Source: an uncultured Lachnospiraceae bacterium (GTDB lineage: Bacteria > Bacillota > Clostridia > Lachnospirales > Lachnospiraceae). Taken from it: a stretch of 34,067 nt of DNA. Position 1 is the stretch's first letter. Every line of letters starts with the position of its first letter. The stretch spans positions 1 through 34,067 of the forward strand of contig CAJUDE010000040.1 in assembly GCA_910585295.1 (NCBI GenBank), read 5' to 3'. Position numbers and translations under genes: made by a program. Under the pieces are notes generated by a model. That model had not been told where the DNA came from, ran no database searches, and worked only from the letters and a program-made list of their open reading frames with translations. This document shows, piece by piece, positions 25,858 through 33,930 of this stretch.

Positions 25858-28167
25858 ATGAAGGAAGAGTACAGAAAAATTCCTACTGTGGCACTACGGG
25901 GAATGACCATACTCCCCGGTATGGTGGCACATTTTGACGTGAGCAGAAGCAAGTCTGTCCGGGCGTTGGAAACTGCCATGATGGGGGATCAAATGATATT
26001 CCTGGTGACTCAGAGGAATGTTGAGAAAGAGGAGCCAGAGTTAGAGGATTTATACCATATTGGAATCATTGCGGTGATTAAGCAAGTCATCAAACTGCAA
26101 AATAATGTGGTCCGTGTACTGGTAGAAGGGGAAACGCGGGCCTATTTGGAGTCAATGGAGCAAGAAGAGTTCCTTCTGGCGGGGGTGCAGCCCATGAACA
26201 AAGAGGAAGAGCTGCTCCCTGTGGAAGTTCAGGAAGCAATGATGCGGGGGATCCGGGAGACTTTTACCCGGTATTGCCTGCTCAACCCCAAACCTGGAAA
26301 AGAACTGGCAAGGCAAATGGTTGAAATCGTAGATTTGGAAAAACTGTTAGACCATATTGGAAATAACCTTCCGGTGGGGTATGAGCAAAAGCAGAGGATT
26401 TTGGAAGCGGGTTCTTTGCAAGGGCGTTATGAAACGCTAATGATTATTCTGCTGAATGAGATTAATATTATCCAAATCAAGACAGAGTTTCAGACAAAAG
26501 TCAAGGAAAAGGTAGATAAAAACCAAAAAGAGTATATCCTCCGGGAGCAGATGAAACTAATTCGGGAAGAGCTAGGCGAGGACAATACCACCTCTGAGGC
26601 AGAACATTTTCTAGAGGAGACAAAGAAGCTAAAGGCCAGCAAGGAAGTGAAGGAAAAGCTGGAAAAAGAAATTGAGCGTTTTAAAAATGTTTCCGTCAAT
26701 TCTTCGGAGAGCGCAGTGATTCGGGGGTATATCGAGACAATATTGGAATTGCCTTGGGATAATGCTTCCAAAGACAATAAAAATCTGGAAGATGCAGAGC
26801 GTATCCTGGACGAAGACCATTATGGGATGGAAAAGGTAAAGGAGCGTATGCTGGAATTTCTGGCGGTACGGAACCTGACAAAGAAAGGCGACAGCCCAAT
26901 TATTTGCCTGGTGGGGCCGCCTGGAACAGGAAAGACCAGTATTGCAAGGTCGGTTGCCCGGGCATTGGATAAGAAATATGTACGCATTAGTTTAGGCGGC
27001 GTGCGGGATGAAGCCGAAATCAGAGGACATCGGAAAACTTATGTAGGGGCTATGCCGGGACGGATTGCAAATGGCTTGAAAAATGCCGGGGTGAAAAACC
27101 CGTTGATGCTGTTAGATGAAATTGATAAAATCAGCAGTGACTACAAGGGGGATACTGCTTCAGCTTTGCTGGAAGTGTTAGACAGCGAGCAAAACAGCAA
27201 ATTCCGTGACCACTATGTGGAGCTTCCCCTGGATTTGTCCGAGGTGTTGTTTATCGCTACGGCGAACTCACTCCAAACCATACCCAAACCATTGCTGGAC
27301 CGTATGGAGATTATTGAGGTCAGCAGTTATACAGAGAATGAAAAAGCCCATATTGCCAGGGAACACTTAATTGCCAAGCAAATGGAGAAAAATGGCCTGA
27401 AGGAAGGGCAGTTATCTATCAGCGACCGGGCATTGGAAAGGCTGATTCGGGGTTATACAAGGGAAGCTGGGGTCCGCAACCTAGAACGTAAAATCGGTGA
27501 AATCTGTAGGAAGGCTGCCAGGGAGATATACCAAAAAAATAAAAATACTGTTAAAATAACAGAAAATAGCCTAGAAAGGTTACTGGGAAAAGAAAAATAC
27601 AATTATGATTTAATAAATGAAACGGATGAAATTGGGATTGTGCGTGGATTGGCATGGACCAGCGTAGGCGGGGATACTTTGCAGATTGAAGTGAATATTA
27701 TGCCAGGAAAAGGGGAGTTCCAGCTTACTGGGCAGCTTGGGGATGTGATGAAGGAATCTGCGAAGGCGGGAATCAGCTATATACGTTCTGTCAGCGAAAA
27801 GTATCAAATTGAGAAAGAATTTTTCCAGGAATGGGACATCCATATCCATATTCCAGAAGGCGCGGTGCCAAAAGACGGCCCTTCGGCGGGGATTACAATG
27901 GCAACAGCGATGCTTTCTGCCATTACGAAACGCAAAGTGCGCAAAGATGTGGCTATGACGGGGGAAATTACCCTGCGGGGCAGGGTGCTTCCAATCGGGG
28001 GGCTGAAAGAAAAGATCCTTGCGGCGAAGAATGCTGGGATTAAAACAATATGCGTGCCAAAAAAGAATGAGCCGGACGTTGCAGAAATCGCCCAGGAGAT
28101 AAAGAAAGGGCTGGAAATTAAGTTTGTAGAGACTATGGAGCAAGTGCTGGACGCGGCATTGGCATAA
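25858..28167 (+). CDS. lon: ATP-dependent Lon protease (LonA)
   Basis: The 769-residue product has the LonA layout: N-terminal substrate domain (PTVALRGMTILPGMVAHFDVSR), coiled central part (YILREQMKLIREELGED), AAA+ domain with Walker A GPPGTGKTS (Lys359), and a C-terminal protease domain. The catalytic dyad is Ser676 in PKDGPSAGI and Lys719 in GLKEKILAA, 43 residues apart as in E. coli Lon. It degrades damaged and regulatory proteins. Its ATG, after GAGGAGAG, lies 11 nt from the clpX stop, so it is co-transcribed. No HrcA or CtsR site was seen. Confidence 0.98.
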   Translation: MKEEYRKIPTVALRGMTILPGMVAHFDVSRSKSVRALETAMMGDQMIFLVTQRNVEKEEPELEDLYHIGIIAVIKQVIKLQNNVVRVLVEGETRAYLESMEQEEFLLAGVQPMNKEEELLPVEVQEAMMRGIRETFTRYCLLNPKPGKELARQMVEIVDLEKLLDHIGNNLPVGYEQKQRILEAGSLQGRYETLMIILLNEINIIQIKTEFQTKVKEKVDKNQKEYILREQMKLIREELGEDNTTSEAEHFLEETKKLKASKEVKEKLEKEIERFKNVSVNSSESAVIRGYIETILELPWDNASKDNKNLEDAERILDEDHYGMEKVKERMLEFLAVRNLTKKGDSPIICLVGPPGTGKTSIARSVARALDKKYVRISLGGVRDEAEIRGHRKTYVGAMPGRIANGLKNAGVKNPLMLLDEIDKISSDYKGDTASALLEVLDSEQNSKFRDHYVELPLDLSEVLFIATANSLQTIPKPLLDRMEIIEVSSYTENEKAHIAREHLIAKQMEKNGLKEGQLSISDRALERLIRGYTREAGVRNLERKIGEICRKAAREIYQKNKNTVKITENSLERLLGKEKYNYDLINETDEIGIVRGLAWTSVGGDTLQIEVNIMPGKGEFQLTGQLGDVMKESAKAGISYIRSVSEKYQIEKEFFQEWDIHIHIPEGAVPKDGPSAGITMATAMLSAITKRKVRKDVAMTGEITLRGRVLPIGGLKEKILAAKNAGIKTICVPKKNEPDVAEIAQEIKKGLEIKFVETMEQVLDAALA

Positions 28168-28180
28168 GGACGCCATTTCC

Positions 28181-28261
28181 TGGAAAGGAATTGGGTAATT
28201 GTGAAACTCAATAATTTTGATGATTTACTTGTTTCACAATTATCTATGGAAAGGAATAGGG
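28181..28261 (+). repeat. Hairpin flanked by 15-bp near-identical direct repeats (MITE-like) between lon and engB
   Basis: TAATTGTGAAAC (28196-28207) pairs perfectly over 12 bp with GTTTCACAATTA (28231-28242) around a 23-nt loop. The sequence TGGAAAGGAATTGGG (28181-28195) recurs as TGGAAAGGAATAGGG (28247-28261). The hairpin with direct repeats outside it looks like a small non-autonomous insertion with target duplication. No T-run follows, so a terminator is unlikely. Confidence 0.55.
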
Positions 28262-28277
28262 GAAAGGAGGCTGCCAT

Positions 28278-29060
28278 ATGGTAATCAAATCGGTGGAATT
28301 GGAGACAGTATGTGGAATTACAAGCAAGCTGCCAGACACAGAGTATCCAGAAGTGGCTTTTGCCGGGAAATCTAATGTGGGGAAATCTTCCCTTATCAAT
28401 GGCCTGATGAATCGGAAAGCCCTGGCTCGGACTTCTGCCCAGCCAGGCAAGACACAGACAATCAATTATTATAATATCAATAAGATGATGTATTTTGTGG
28501 ACCTGCCAGGGTATGGGTTTGCCAAGGTGCCAGTGAAAGAGAAAGAAAAATGGGGGCGGATGATTGAGAATTACCTCCATACATCCAGGCAGCTTCAGGC
28601 AGTGTTTTTGCTAATTGATATCCGCCATGAACCTTCTGCAAACGATAAGCAGATGTATGAGTGGGTGGTTTATCAGGGCTTTGACCCAATTATCATTGCC
28701 ACAAAGCTGGATAAAATCAATAGGAGCCAGGTATCGAAACATATAAAGATGATTCGGGATGGGCTGCATGTAAAGCCAGGGACAAAAGTATTCCCTTATT
28801 CAGCCCTGACAAAGCAAGGCAGGGATGAAATTTGGGACTTTATAGACGGGCTTCTTGGGTTTGCGCAGGAGGTTTCAGAACATAACGCAGGGCAGGGCAT
28901 TCCGGAAAGCGGGGGGCAAGGGCAGGCCGGGAGCCTAAGCAAAAAGGGGGAGCAAAAGCCTGCAAAGGTAAAAATAAGAAAAAAGCATGAAAAAAAGCCA
29001 GAAAAGAAGCCAGATAAAAAAAGTGGGAAGAAATCAAAAAAGAAACATGGGAAAAAATAA
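28278..29060 (+). CDS. engB: Ribosome biogenesis GTPase EngB (YsxC) with lysine-rich C-terminal tail
   Basis: The GTPase core (residues about 1-200) has G1 GKSNVGKS (30-37), then TSAQPGKTQT for G2, DLPGYG for G3 and TKLDK for G4. EngB acts in large-subunit ribosome assembly. At 260 residues it is about 55 longer than usual. The excess is a C-terminal low-complexity tail rich in Lys, with Glu-Pro and KKPEKKPDKK-type repeats (about residues 212-260). The end of this tail overlaps the start of the metal-binding protein gene by 14 nt in another frame. The lysine tail may bind rRNA. The ribosome site AAGGAGG is strong. Confidence 0.95.
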   Translation: MVIKSVELETVCGITSKLPDTEYPEVAFAGKSNVGKSSLINGLMNRKALARTSAQPGKTQTINYYNINKMMYFVDLPGYGFAKVPVKEKEKWGRMIENYLHTSRQLQAVFLLIDIRHEPSANDKQMYEWVVYQGFDPIIIATKLDKINRSQVSKHIKMIRDGLHVKPGTKVFPYSALTKQGRDEIWDFIDGLLGFAQEVSEHNAGQGIPESGGQGQAGSLSKKGEQKPAKVKIRKKHEKKPEKKPDKKSGKKSKKKHGKK

Positions 29061-30015
29061 ATATTTGTTTGTATGCTGCATGCTGCTTGCCATAACTTTG
29101 GCAGGCGGTATTTTTACGGAAATTTATTTGCATATAGGGGAAAATGGCGGGCATAATGGGAAAATTCGGATAGCCACGTCTTTTTACCCGGTGTATATTG
29201 CCGCCAGCAATGTGGTAGGCAGCAGCGATCGTGTGGCGTTGGAAAACCTAAGCGAACCTCAGACAGGATGTATGCATGATTACCAATTGACGCCTCAGGA
29301 CATGATACAGTTGTCAAAGGCAGATTTATTTTTGGTAAACGGGGGCGGAATTGAGAATTTCCTGGCAGAAGTTGGGAGGGCATATCCAAGGCTTGCAATC
29401 CGTTCAGCAACAGAAGGCCTTTCCCTGTTAGGGGAAACAGAGGAAGGGCATGTCCATGCGGATGGGGAAGTCCATGGGGACGGCAATGCCCATAGCTGGA
29501 TGGATACCAGGCTTTATGCAAAGATGGTGCAAAATATTGCAGATTATATCTGTGAAGCTGACCCAGAACATGCAGAAACCTACCAGGAAAATGCAAAGGC
29601 ATATTGCGAGGGGATAGAGAGCCTAACCAGCCAGATAGAGCAAATTAAAGAAGCGGTACCAAGCGGCGCAAATGTGGTAGTGTTCCATGAAGCATTTGAA
29701 TATACCATAAGGCAGTATGGGATGCATTCTGTATATTGCCTGAACTTAGACGAGGAACGCCAAGTCAGCGCTGGGGAAGTAGCGCAAGTAATGGGGAAGG
29801 TGGAAGAGTTCCAGGTGCCTTTTACCCTTGCAGAGGAATTGTATGGGAAGGACATGGGGGAGGCAGTGGAACGGGAAACAGGCTGCAAGCCTTATTACTT
29901 GGACACCTTGGTGCGGGGGGATGGCAAAGCGGACAGCTATTTGGCGTCCATGCAGAAAAATATTGACAGCATGAAGCAGATATTGGAACAGGAGTTTGGC
30001 ATATGCGTAAAATGA
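29047..30015 (+). CDS. Zinc/manganese ABC transporter substrate-binding protein (ZnuA-like)
   Basis: The start at 29047 gives a 322-residue protein beginning MGKNKYLF with a single hydrophobic segment as signal or anchor. An earlier in-frame ATG at 28987 lies in the engB tail and would add 20 basic residues. No lipobox is clear. Cluster A-1 metal-binding features are visible: HDYQL, a His-rich loop HVHADGEVHGDG, AHSWMD, and FHEAFEY, with AEELYGK near the C-terminus. The His-rich loop is typical of zinc-specific members. It overlaps the ATPase gene by 13 nt, so the three genes 29047-31583 form one operon. No Zur/Fur-type operator was recognised upstream. Confidence 0.9.
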   Translation: MGKNKYLFVCCMLLAITLAGGIFTEIYLHIGENGGHNGKIRIATSFYPVYIAASNVVGSSDRVALENLSEPQTGCMHDYQLTPQDMIQLSKADLFLVNGGGIENFLAEVGRAYPRLAIRSATEGLSLLGETEEGHVHADGEVHGDGNAHSWMDTRLYAKMVQNIADYICEADPEHAETYQENAKAYCEGIESLTSQIEQIKEAVPSGANVVVFHEAFEYTIRQYGMHSVYCLNLDEERQVSAGEVAQVMGKVEEFQVPFTLAEELYGKDMGEAVERETGCKPYYLDTLVRGDGKADSYLASMQKNIDSMKQILEQEFGICVK

Positions 30016-30770
30016 TTAAGCCTTGCGGGCTGCACTGCATCCGTGTAAAACATTTAGGGGTGTCGCTGGGGCAACAGGTGATATTGGAGGATGTCAACCT
30101 GCATATCCATTGTGGCAGCCTGAATGCGGTAATCGGCCCTAACGGCGCTGGGAAGTCCACATTGATTCGGGCAATATTGGGGGAAATGCCCCATACTGGC
30201 GTGATTGAATTTAAAGATAGGGAAAATGGGAAAATCCAGAAGTTAAAAGTAGGCTATGTGCCGCAGTCTTTGAATATTGAGAAGCAGACCCCTGTCAGTG
30301 TTTATGACATGATTGCCTCTTACCAGTGTAATGTCCCTGTATTTTTGAGAAAAAGCAGGAAGATGAAAGAAAAAATACTGGAACATCTGAAAATTTTTGA
30401 AGCGGATTACCTGCTGGGGCAGCAAGTGTGCAACTTGTCCGGCGGGGAACTGCAGAGGGTGCTGCTGTCTATGGCTATTATGGATTCGCCCAACCTTCTT
30501 TTGCTGGACGAGCCAGTGTCTGGAATTGACCACAATGGGATGGAGCTGTTCTATCAGACAATTTACCATTTAAAGGAACATTATGACCTGGCAGTTATTT
30601 TGATTTCCCATGACCTGGACTATGTGCAGCAATATGCCGATAAAGTGATATTGCTGGATAAGGCCGTGCTGAAACAGGGAAGCGTAAAAGAAGTGTTCCA
30701 GAGCAAAGAATTTCTGGAGATGTTCCAGATGGGGGCAGGGCTGCCCAAAATGAGAAAGGGGGAAAAATAG
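30003..30770 (+). CDS. Zinc/manganese ABC transporter ATP-binding protein (ZnuC-like)
   Basis: The 255-residue ATPase has Walker A GPNGAGKST near residue 43, Q-loop VGYVPQ, signature LSGGE and Walker B LLLLDEP, followed by the H-loop ILISHD. The ATG at 30003 overlaps the end of the binding-protein gene; an alternative ATG lies 9 nt later. It powers metal uptake with the adjacent permease. Its stop directly abuts the permease ATG (30771). Confidence 0.93.
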   Translation: MRKMIKPCGLHCIRVKHLGVSLGQQVILEDVNLHIHCGSLNAVIGPNGAGKSTLIRAILGEMPHTGVIEFKDRENGKIQKLKVGYVPQSLNIEKQTPVSVYDMIASYQCNVPVFLRKSRKMKEKILEHLKIFEADYLLGQQVCNLSGGELQRVLLSMAIMDSPNLLLLDEPVSGIDHNGMELFYQTIYHLKEHYDLAVILISHDLDYVQQYADKVILLDKAVLKQGSVKEVFQSKEFLEMFQMGAGLPKMRKGEK

Positions 30771-31583
30771 ATGGGGGTTTTCTCCTGGATGCAATATGAC
30801 TTTATGAAATATGCCTTTTTGGCAGTGTTAGTGATTACGCCGTTGTTCGGGCTGATGGGGACGATGATTGTCAACCGGAAAATGGCGTTTTTTTCAGATG
30901 CGTTGGGGCATTCGGCATTGACCGGGATTGCAGTGGGGGTTGTGCTTGGAGTGGAGGATACAAATCTTTCCATGGTGGTGTTCGCCATTGTGTTTGCATT
31001 GCTTTTAAACCAAATCAGCAGCCGGGTAGCCTCGTCTACCGACACGGTTATTTCTGTCTTTTCTTCTTTTAGCGTGGCATTGGGCCTGGCTATCTTATCC
31101 AAAGGTGGGAACTTCAGCAAATATTCCAGTATCCTAGTAGGGGATATCCTAAGCATTACGCCTAGGGAAATATTATATCTTATTTTGATTTTTGGGGTTA
31201 CCCTTGTGTTTTGGGTGTTTGGGTTTAATAAGCTTCTGGCGGTGAGTTTGAACCGGACTTTGGCGGGAAGCCGGCATATTTCTGCGGCATGGATGGAGAA
31301 CCTCTTTGCCGTGCTGACGGCATTAATTGTTATGGTGTCCATTAAATGGGTGGGGATTTTAATTATCAATGCCCTTTTAATCCTTCCAGCTGCGTCTGCT
31401 AAGAATATTTCTGAAAATATGAGGGAATACCATTTTTTTTCTATTTTATTCTCTATGTTTTCTGGCATATTGGGGTTGGCGGTCTCCTATTATGTCAATA
31501 TCGCCACAGGGCCTACCATTGTGATTGTCGCTGCCATGATATATTTCAGCACTTATGCCTGGGGCAGGAAATATAATATGTGA
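30771..31583 (+). CDS. Zinc/manganese ABC transporter permease (ZnuB-like, ABC-3 family)
   Basis: The 270-residue membrane protein has about eight or nine helices. Family marks are RKMAFFSDALGHSALTGIAVG near residue 40 and SIKWVGILIINALLILPAASAKNIS. It forms the transmembrane channel with the ATPase and the binding protein encoded immediately upstream. The start follows AAAGGGGG across the previous stop codon. It is the last gene of the operon. Confidence 0.92.
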   Translation: MGVFSWMQYDFMKYAFLAVLVITPLFGLMGTMIVNRKMAFFSDALGHSALTGIAVGVVLGVEDTNLSMVVFAIVFALLLNQISSRVASSTDTVISVFSSFSVALGLAILSKGGNFSKYSSILVGDILSITPREILYLILIFGVTLVFWVFGFNKLLAVSLNRTLAGSRHISAAWMENLFAVLTALIVMVSIKWVGILIINALLILPAASAKNISENMREYHFFSILFSMFSGILGLAVSYYVNIATGPTIVIVAAMIYFSTYAWGRKYNM

Positions 31584-31863
31584 CACAGCGGTTTGTGTAA
31601 GCCTCCCTTTCAAAAAGCGGGCTGCGAGGACTTCAGATGGGGAGGCAGCACAGCAGTTTGTGCAAGCCTTTTGAGTTTCCCCATTTTTATAATAGCCTAT
31701 ATTATTGCGCCAAAAGGCCTTGCTGCCCTTGGCAGCATAGGCATCTTGCACAAAAAGTGTCTGGAAAGCTAGCTTTCCATAGCGCTTTTATGTGCAAAGT
31801 GCTTCCATCACAAAGTGATGGAAACCTTTTGGCTCTATGAATTGCAAAATGGGGAAACTCAAA
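31584..31863. repeat. Repeat-rich intergenic region with inverted copies of the dispersed repeat
   Basis: The 411-nt gap before the parvulin gene has no supported ORF but dense repeats. A 21-nt direct repeat, two mismatches, lies at 31584-31604 and 31649-31669. Between them GCCTCCC (31601-31607) pairs with GGGAGGC (31640-31646). An 18-bp perfect inverted pair lies at 31670-31687 and 31846-31863, flanked inside by GCCAAAAGG (31709-31717) and CCTTTTGGC (31825-31833). A 16-bp palindrome GGAAAGCTAGCTTTCC and the hairpin CCATCAC/GTGATGG lie between. 31818-31860 matches 8108-8150. Confidence 0.7.
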
Positions 31864-31868
31864 GCAAG

Positions 31869-31903
31869 CCTGCCTTTACGAAGGCGGGGTTTTATGCTAA
31901 AAT
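31869..31903 (+). promoter_or_regulatory. Terminator-like hairpin overlapping a candidate promoter for the parvulin gene
   Basis: CCTGCCTT (31869-31876) pairs with AAGGCGGG (31881-31888), followed by GTTTTA. The same stretch holds TTTACG (31875-31880), 17-nt spacer, TAAAAT (31898-31903) as a possible promoter. Both readings may apply. Confidence 0.45.
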
Positions 31904-31994
31904 AGCAGTGGTATTTTGCAGCGTTAGCAGTTATAGGAGAAGGCAGTTTGGCCCATAAAAAATAGAGAAAGGAACGTCAACAGACGAAAAGGAC

Positions 31995-32744
31995 ATGAGT
32001 GAAAAAATTTTAGCAGTAGCAGCGGGGCATGAAATTACAGAAGGGGAGTTGAATAAGCTTATCAGCAATTATCCGCCGGAGCAGCAGATTTATATGTCAA
32101 GCCCTCAAGCGAAACAGCAGGTGTTAGAGCAATTAATCGCATTCCACTTGTTCCACAAGATGGCAGTGGAGGATGGGATTACAAAGTCCCAGGAATATGA
32201 AGAGATGGTGGAAAAGGTGAAAGTGGAGCTTGCCAGCCATATGGCGGCAACCAGCGTAATTGAAGGGATTCAGGTCAGCGAGGAAGAGGAACGGAAATTT
32301 TACCAAGAGAATCCAGATATGTTCCAGGAAAAAGCCCAGGTCAGCGCGAAACATATTTTAGTGGAGACAAAAGAGCAGGCGGAGTCCATAGCAAAAGAAG
32401 TGGCGCAAGGGCTTAATTTTGAAGAAGCTGCAAAGAACTATTCTACCTGCCCTTCCAAAGACAAAGGAGGGGATTTGGGCTGGTTCACAAAGGGGCAGAT
32501 GGTGCCAGAATTTGAAAAAGCAGCCTTTGAAGGTGAAATTGGGAAAGTTATTGGCCCAGTGGAGACGCAGTTTGGCAGCCATTTAATTTTGGTGGAAGAT
32601 AAGAAAGAGGCGTCTGTACAGCCGTTTGGCCAGGTGCAGGCGAAGATACATCAACAATTAATTCAAGGAAGGCAGCAGGAGGCCTACGACACGAAGGTCA
32701 AAGAGCTGGAAGCGGCTTATGGCGTAGAACGTAAGGAGGCATAA
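31995..32744 (+). CDS. Parvulin-type peptidyl-prolyl isomerase without signal peptide (PrsA-like)
   Basis: The 249-residue protein has an N-terminal SurA_N-like helical region (about 10-110) and a parvulin PPIase domain (about 118-210: VSAKHILVETKEQAE, then GGDLGWFTKGQMVPEFEKAAF and VIGPVETQFGSHLILV). The usual PrsA signal peptide and lipobox Cys are lacking, so it should stay in the cytoplasm. The ribosome site AAAAGGA lies only 1-2 nt before the ATG, which is unusually close, but no better in-frame start exists. It precedes an AI-2E family permease by 18 nt and is probably co-transcribed with it. It may help fold ribosome-released proteins alongside trigger factor. Confidence 0.88.
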   Translation: MSEKILAVAAGHEITEGELNKLISNYPPEQQIYMSSPQAKQQVLEQLIAFHLFHKMAVEDGITKSQEYEEMVEKVKVELASHMAATSVIEGIQVSEEEERKFYQENPDMFQEKAQVSAKHILVETKEQAESIAKEVAQGLNFEEAAKNYSTCPSKDKGGDLGWFTKGQMVPEFEKAAFEGEIGKVIGPVETQFGSHLILVEDKKEASVQPFGQVQAKIHQQLIQGRQQEAYDTKVKELEAAYGVERKEA

Positions 32745-32762
32745 AAGACAGGGAGTGGTGAC

Positions 32763-33884
32763 ATGAAGCAGTCTGCAAAGTACTTGAAAATACTGATGAA
32801 CCTGCTGGTGGGGCTATTTACGGTTATTTGCTTTTGTTTTATTTTGCCAAAACTGCTGGTATTTTTTATGCCGTTTGTGGTTGGGTGGGTAATTTCCTCG
32901 ATTGCCAACCCATTGGTGCGCTTTTTGGAAAAAAAAGTAAAAATCGTAAGGAAGCACGGCTCCATGATGATTATTATTGGGGTGCTGGCGGCAGTGATTG
33001 GGTTGGGGTACCTTGGGGCCTCCCGGCTGGTTGTGGAAGCAGGGAATTTGATTACGAACCTTCCGCAGATGTACGCCAACCTTCAGGAGGACTTTGAGGA
33101 AATTGGGCAGAACTTAGAAGTGTTTTACCAACGCCTGCCCAAAGACACACAGGAAAATATACAGGAAGTGACTTCTGAATTTACAGGGTATGTAGGTGAT
33201 TTGGTCCAGGCCATCGGGGAGCCTACCTTTGCGGCAGCGGGCAATTTTGCCAAAAATGTGCCAGGGACATTGATAGCCATTATTATGAGTATCCTTTCCG
33301 CTTATTTTTTTACTGCAGAGCGGGATGCAATTCTGGCTGTCTTAAGAAAGACGGTTCCTTCCGGCGTCTGGGACCGGGTGGCGGGCGTGGTCCATGACTT
33401 AAAATATGCAGTAGGAGGGTATTTCAAGGCTCAGTTCAAGATTATGGGCGTAGTCTATGCCATGCTGGTGGTTGGGCTGCTGATTTTGAAAGTGGATTAT
33501 GTGCTGTTGGTGGCATTCTTAATTGCATTTTTGGATATGCTCCCCTTTTTTGGGACAGGGACGGTGCTGGCGCCCTGGGCAGTGATAAAAATTTTGTCAG
33601 GCGATTATCAGATGGCAATTGGGCTGATTATACTCTATGCTGTGACACAAATTGTCCGGCAGGTGATCCAGCCCAAAATTGTGGGGGACACAATTGGCAT
33701 GAACCCGTTGGCAACGTTGATTTTTATGTATATTGGGTACAAAATCAGCGGCATAACGGGGATGATTATTGCGGTGCCAGTCGGGATGATTTTGATTAAC
33801 CTGTATCAGGCAGGGGTATTTGACAACCAAATCCGCTGTATACGGGAATTGGTGAACGACATCAATGAATACCGGAAGTTTTAA
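32763..33884 (+). CDS. AI-2E family transporter
   Basis: The 373-residue membrane protein has about eight helices in the AI-2E/YdiK/TqsA layout: two N-terminal helices, a soluble helical part (about 90-150), then the conserved C-terminal helices with FLDMLPFFGTGTVLAPW and IGYKISGITGMIIAVPVGMI. Members export diverse small molecules or act as antiporters; the name does not prove autoinducer transport. It is the second gene after the parvulin gene and is followed by a terminator at 33897. The start ATG follows GGAGTGGTG. Confidence 0.9.
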   Translation: MKQSAKYLKILMNLLVGLFTVICFCFILPKLLVFFMPFVVGWVISSIANPLVRFLEKKVKIVRKHGSMMIIIGVLAAVIGLGYLGASRLVVEAGNLITNLPQMYANLQEDFEEIGQNLEVFYQRLPKDTQENIQEVTSEFTGYVGDLVQAIGEPTFAAAGNFAKNVPGTLIAIIMSILSAYFFTAERDAILAVLRKTVPSGVWDRVAGVVHDLKYAVGGYFKAQFKIMGVVYAMLVVGLLILKVDYVLLVAFLIAFLDMLPFFGTGTVLAPWAVIKILSGDYQMAIGLIILYAVTQIVRQVIQPKIVGDTIGMNPLATLIFMYIGYKISGITGMIIAVPVGMILINLYQAGVFDNQIRCIRELVNDINEYRKF

Positions 33885-33896
33885 TGGAGGAAAAGG

Positions 33897-33930
33897 CATT
33901 GGGGATCCCAGGGGGATTCCCAATGTTTTT
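33897..33930 (+). terminator. Terminator after the AI-2E family gene
   Basis: CATTGGGGA (33897-33905) pairs with TTCCCAATG (33917-33925), one G-T pair, with an 11-nt loop, followed by TTTTT at 33926-33930. The T-run runs into the inverted repeat of composite repeat copy C. Confidence 0.8.

Noticed and set aside
28196..28242. Rex-type operator (TTGTGA...TCACAA)
   Set aside because: The half-sites are 23 nt apart instead of the 6 nt expected for a Rex site, so a hairpin is the better reading.
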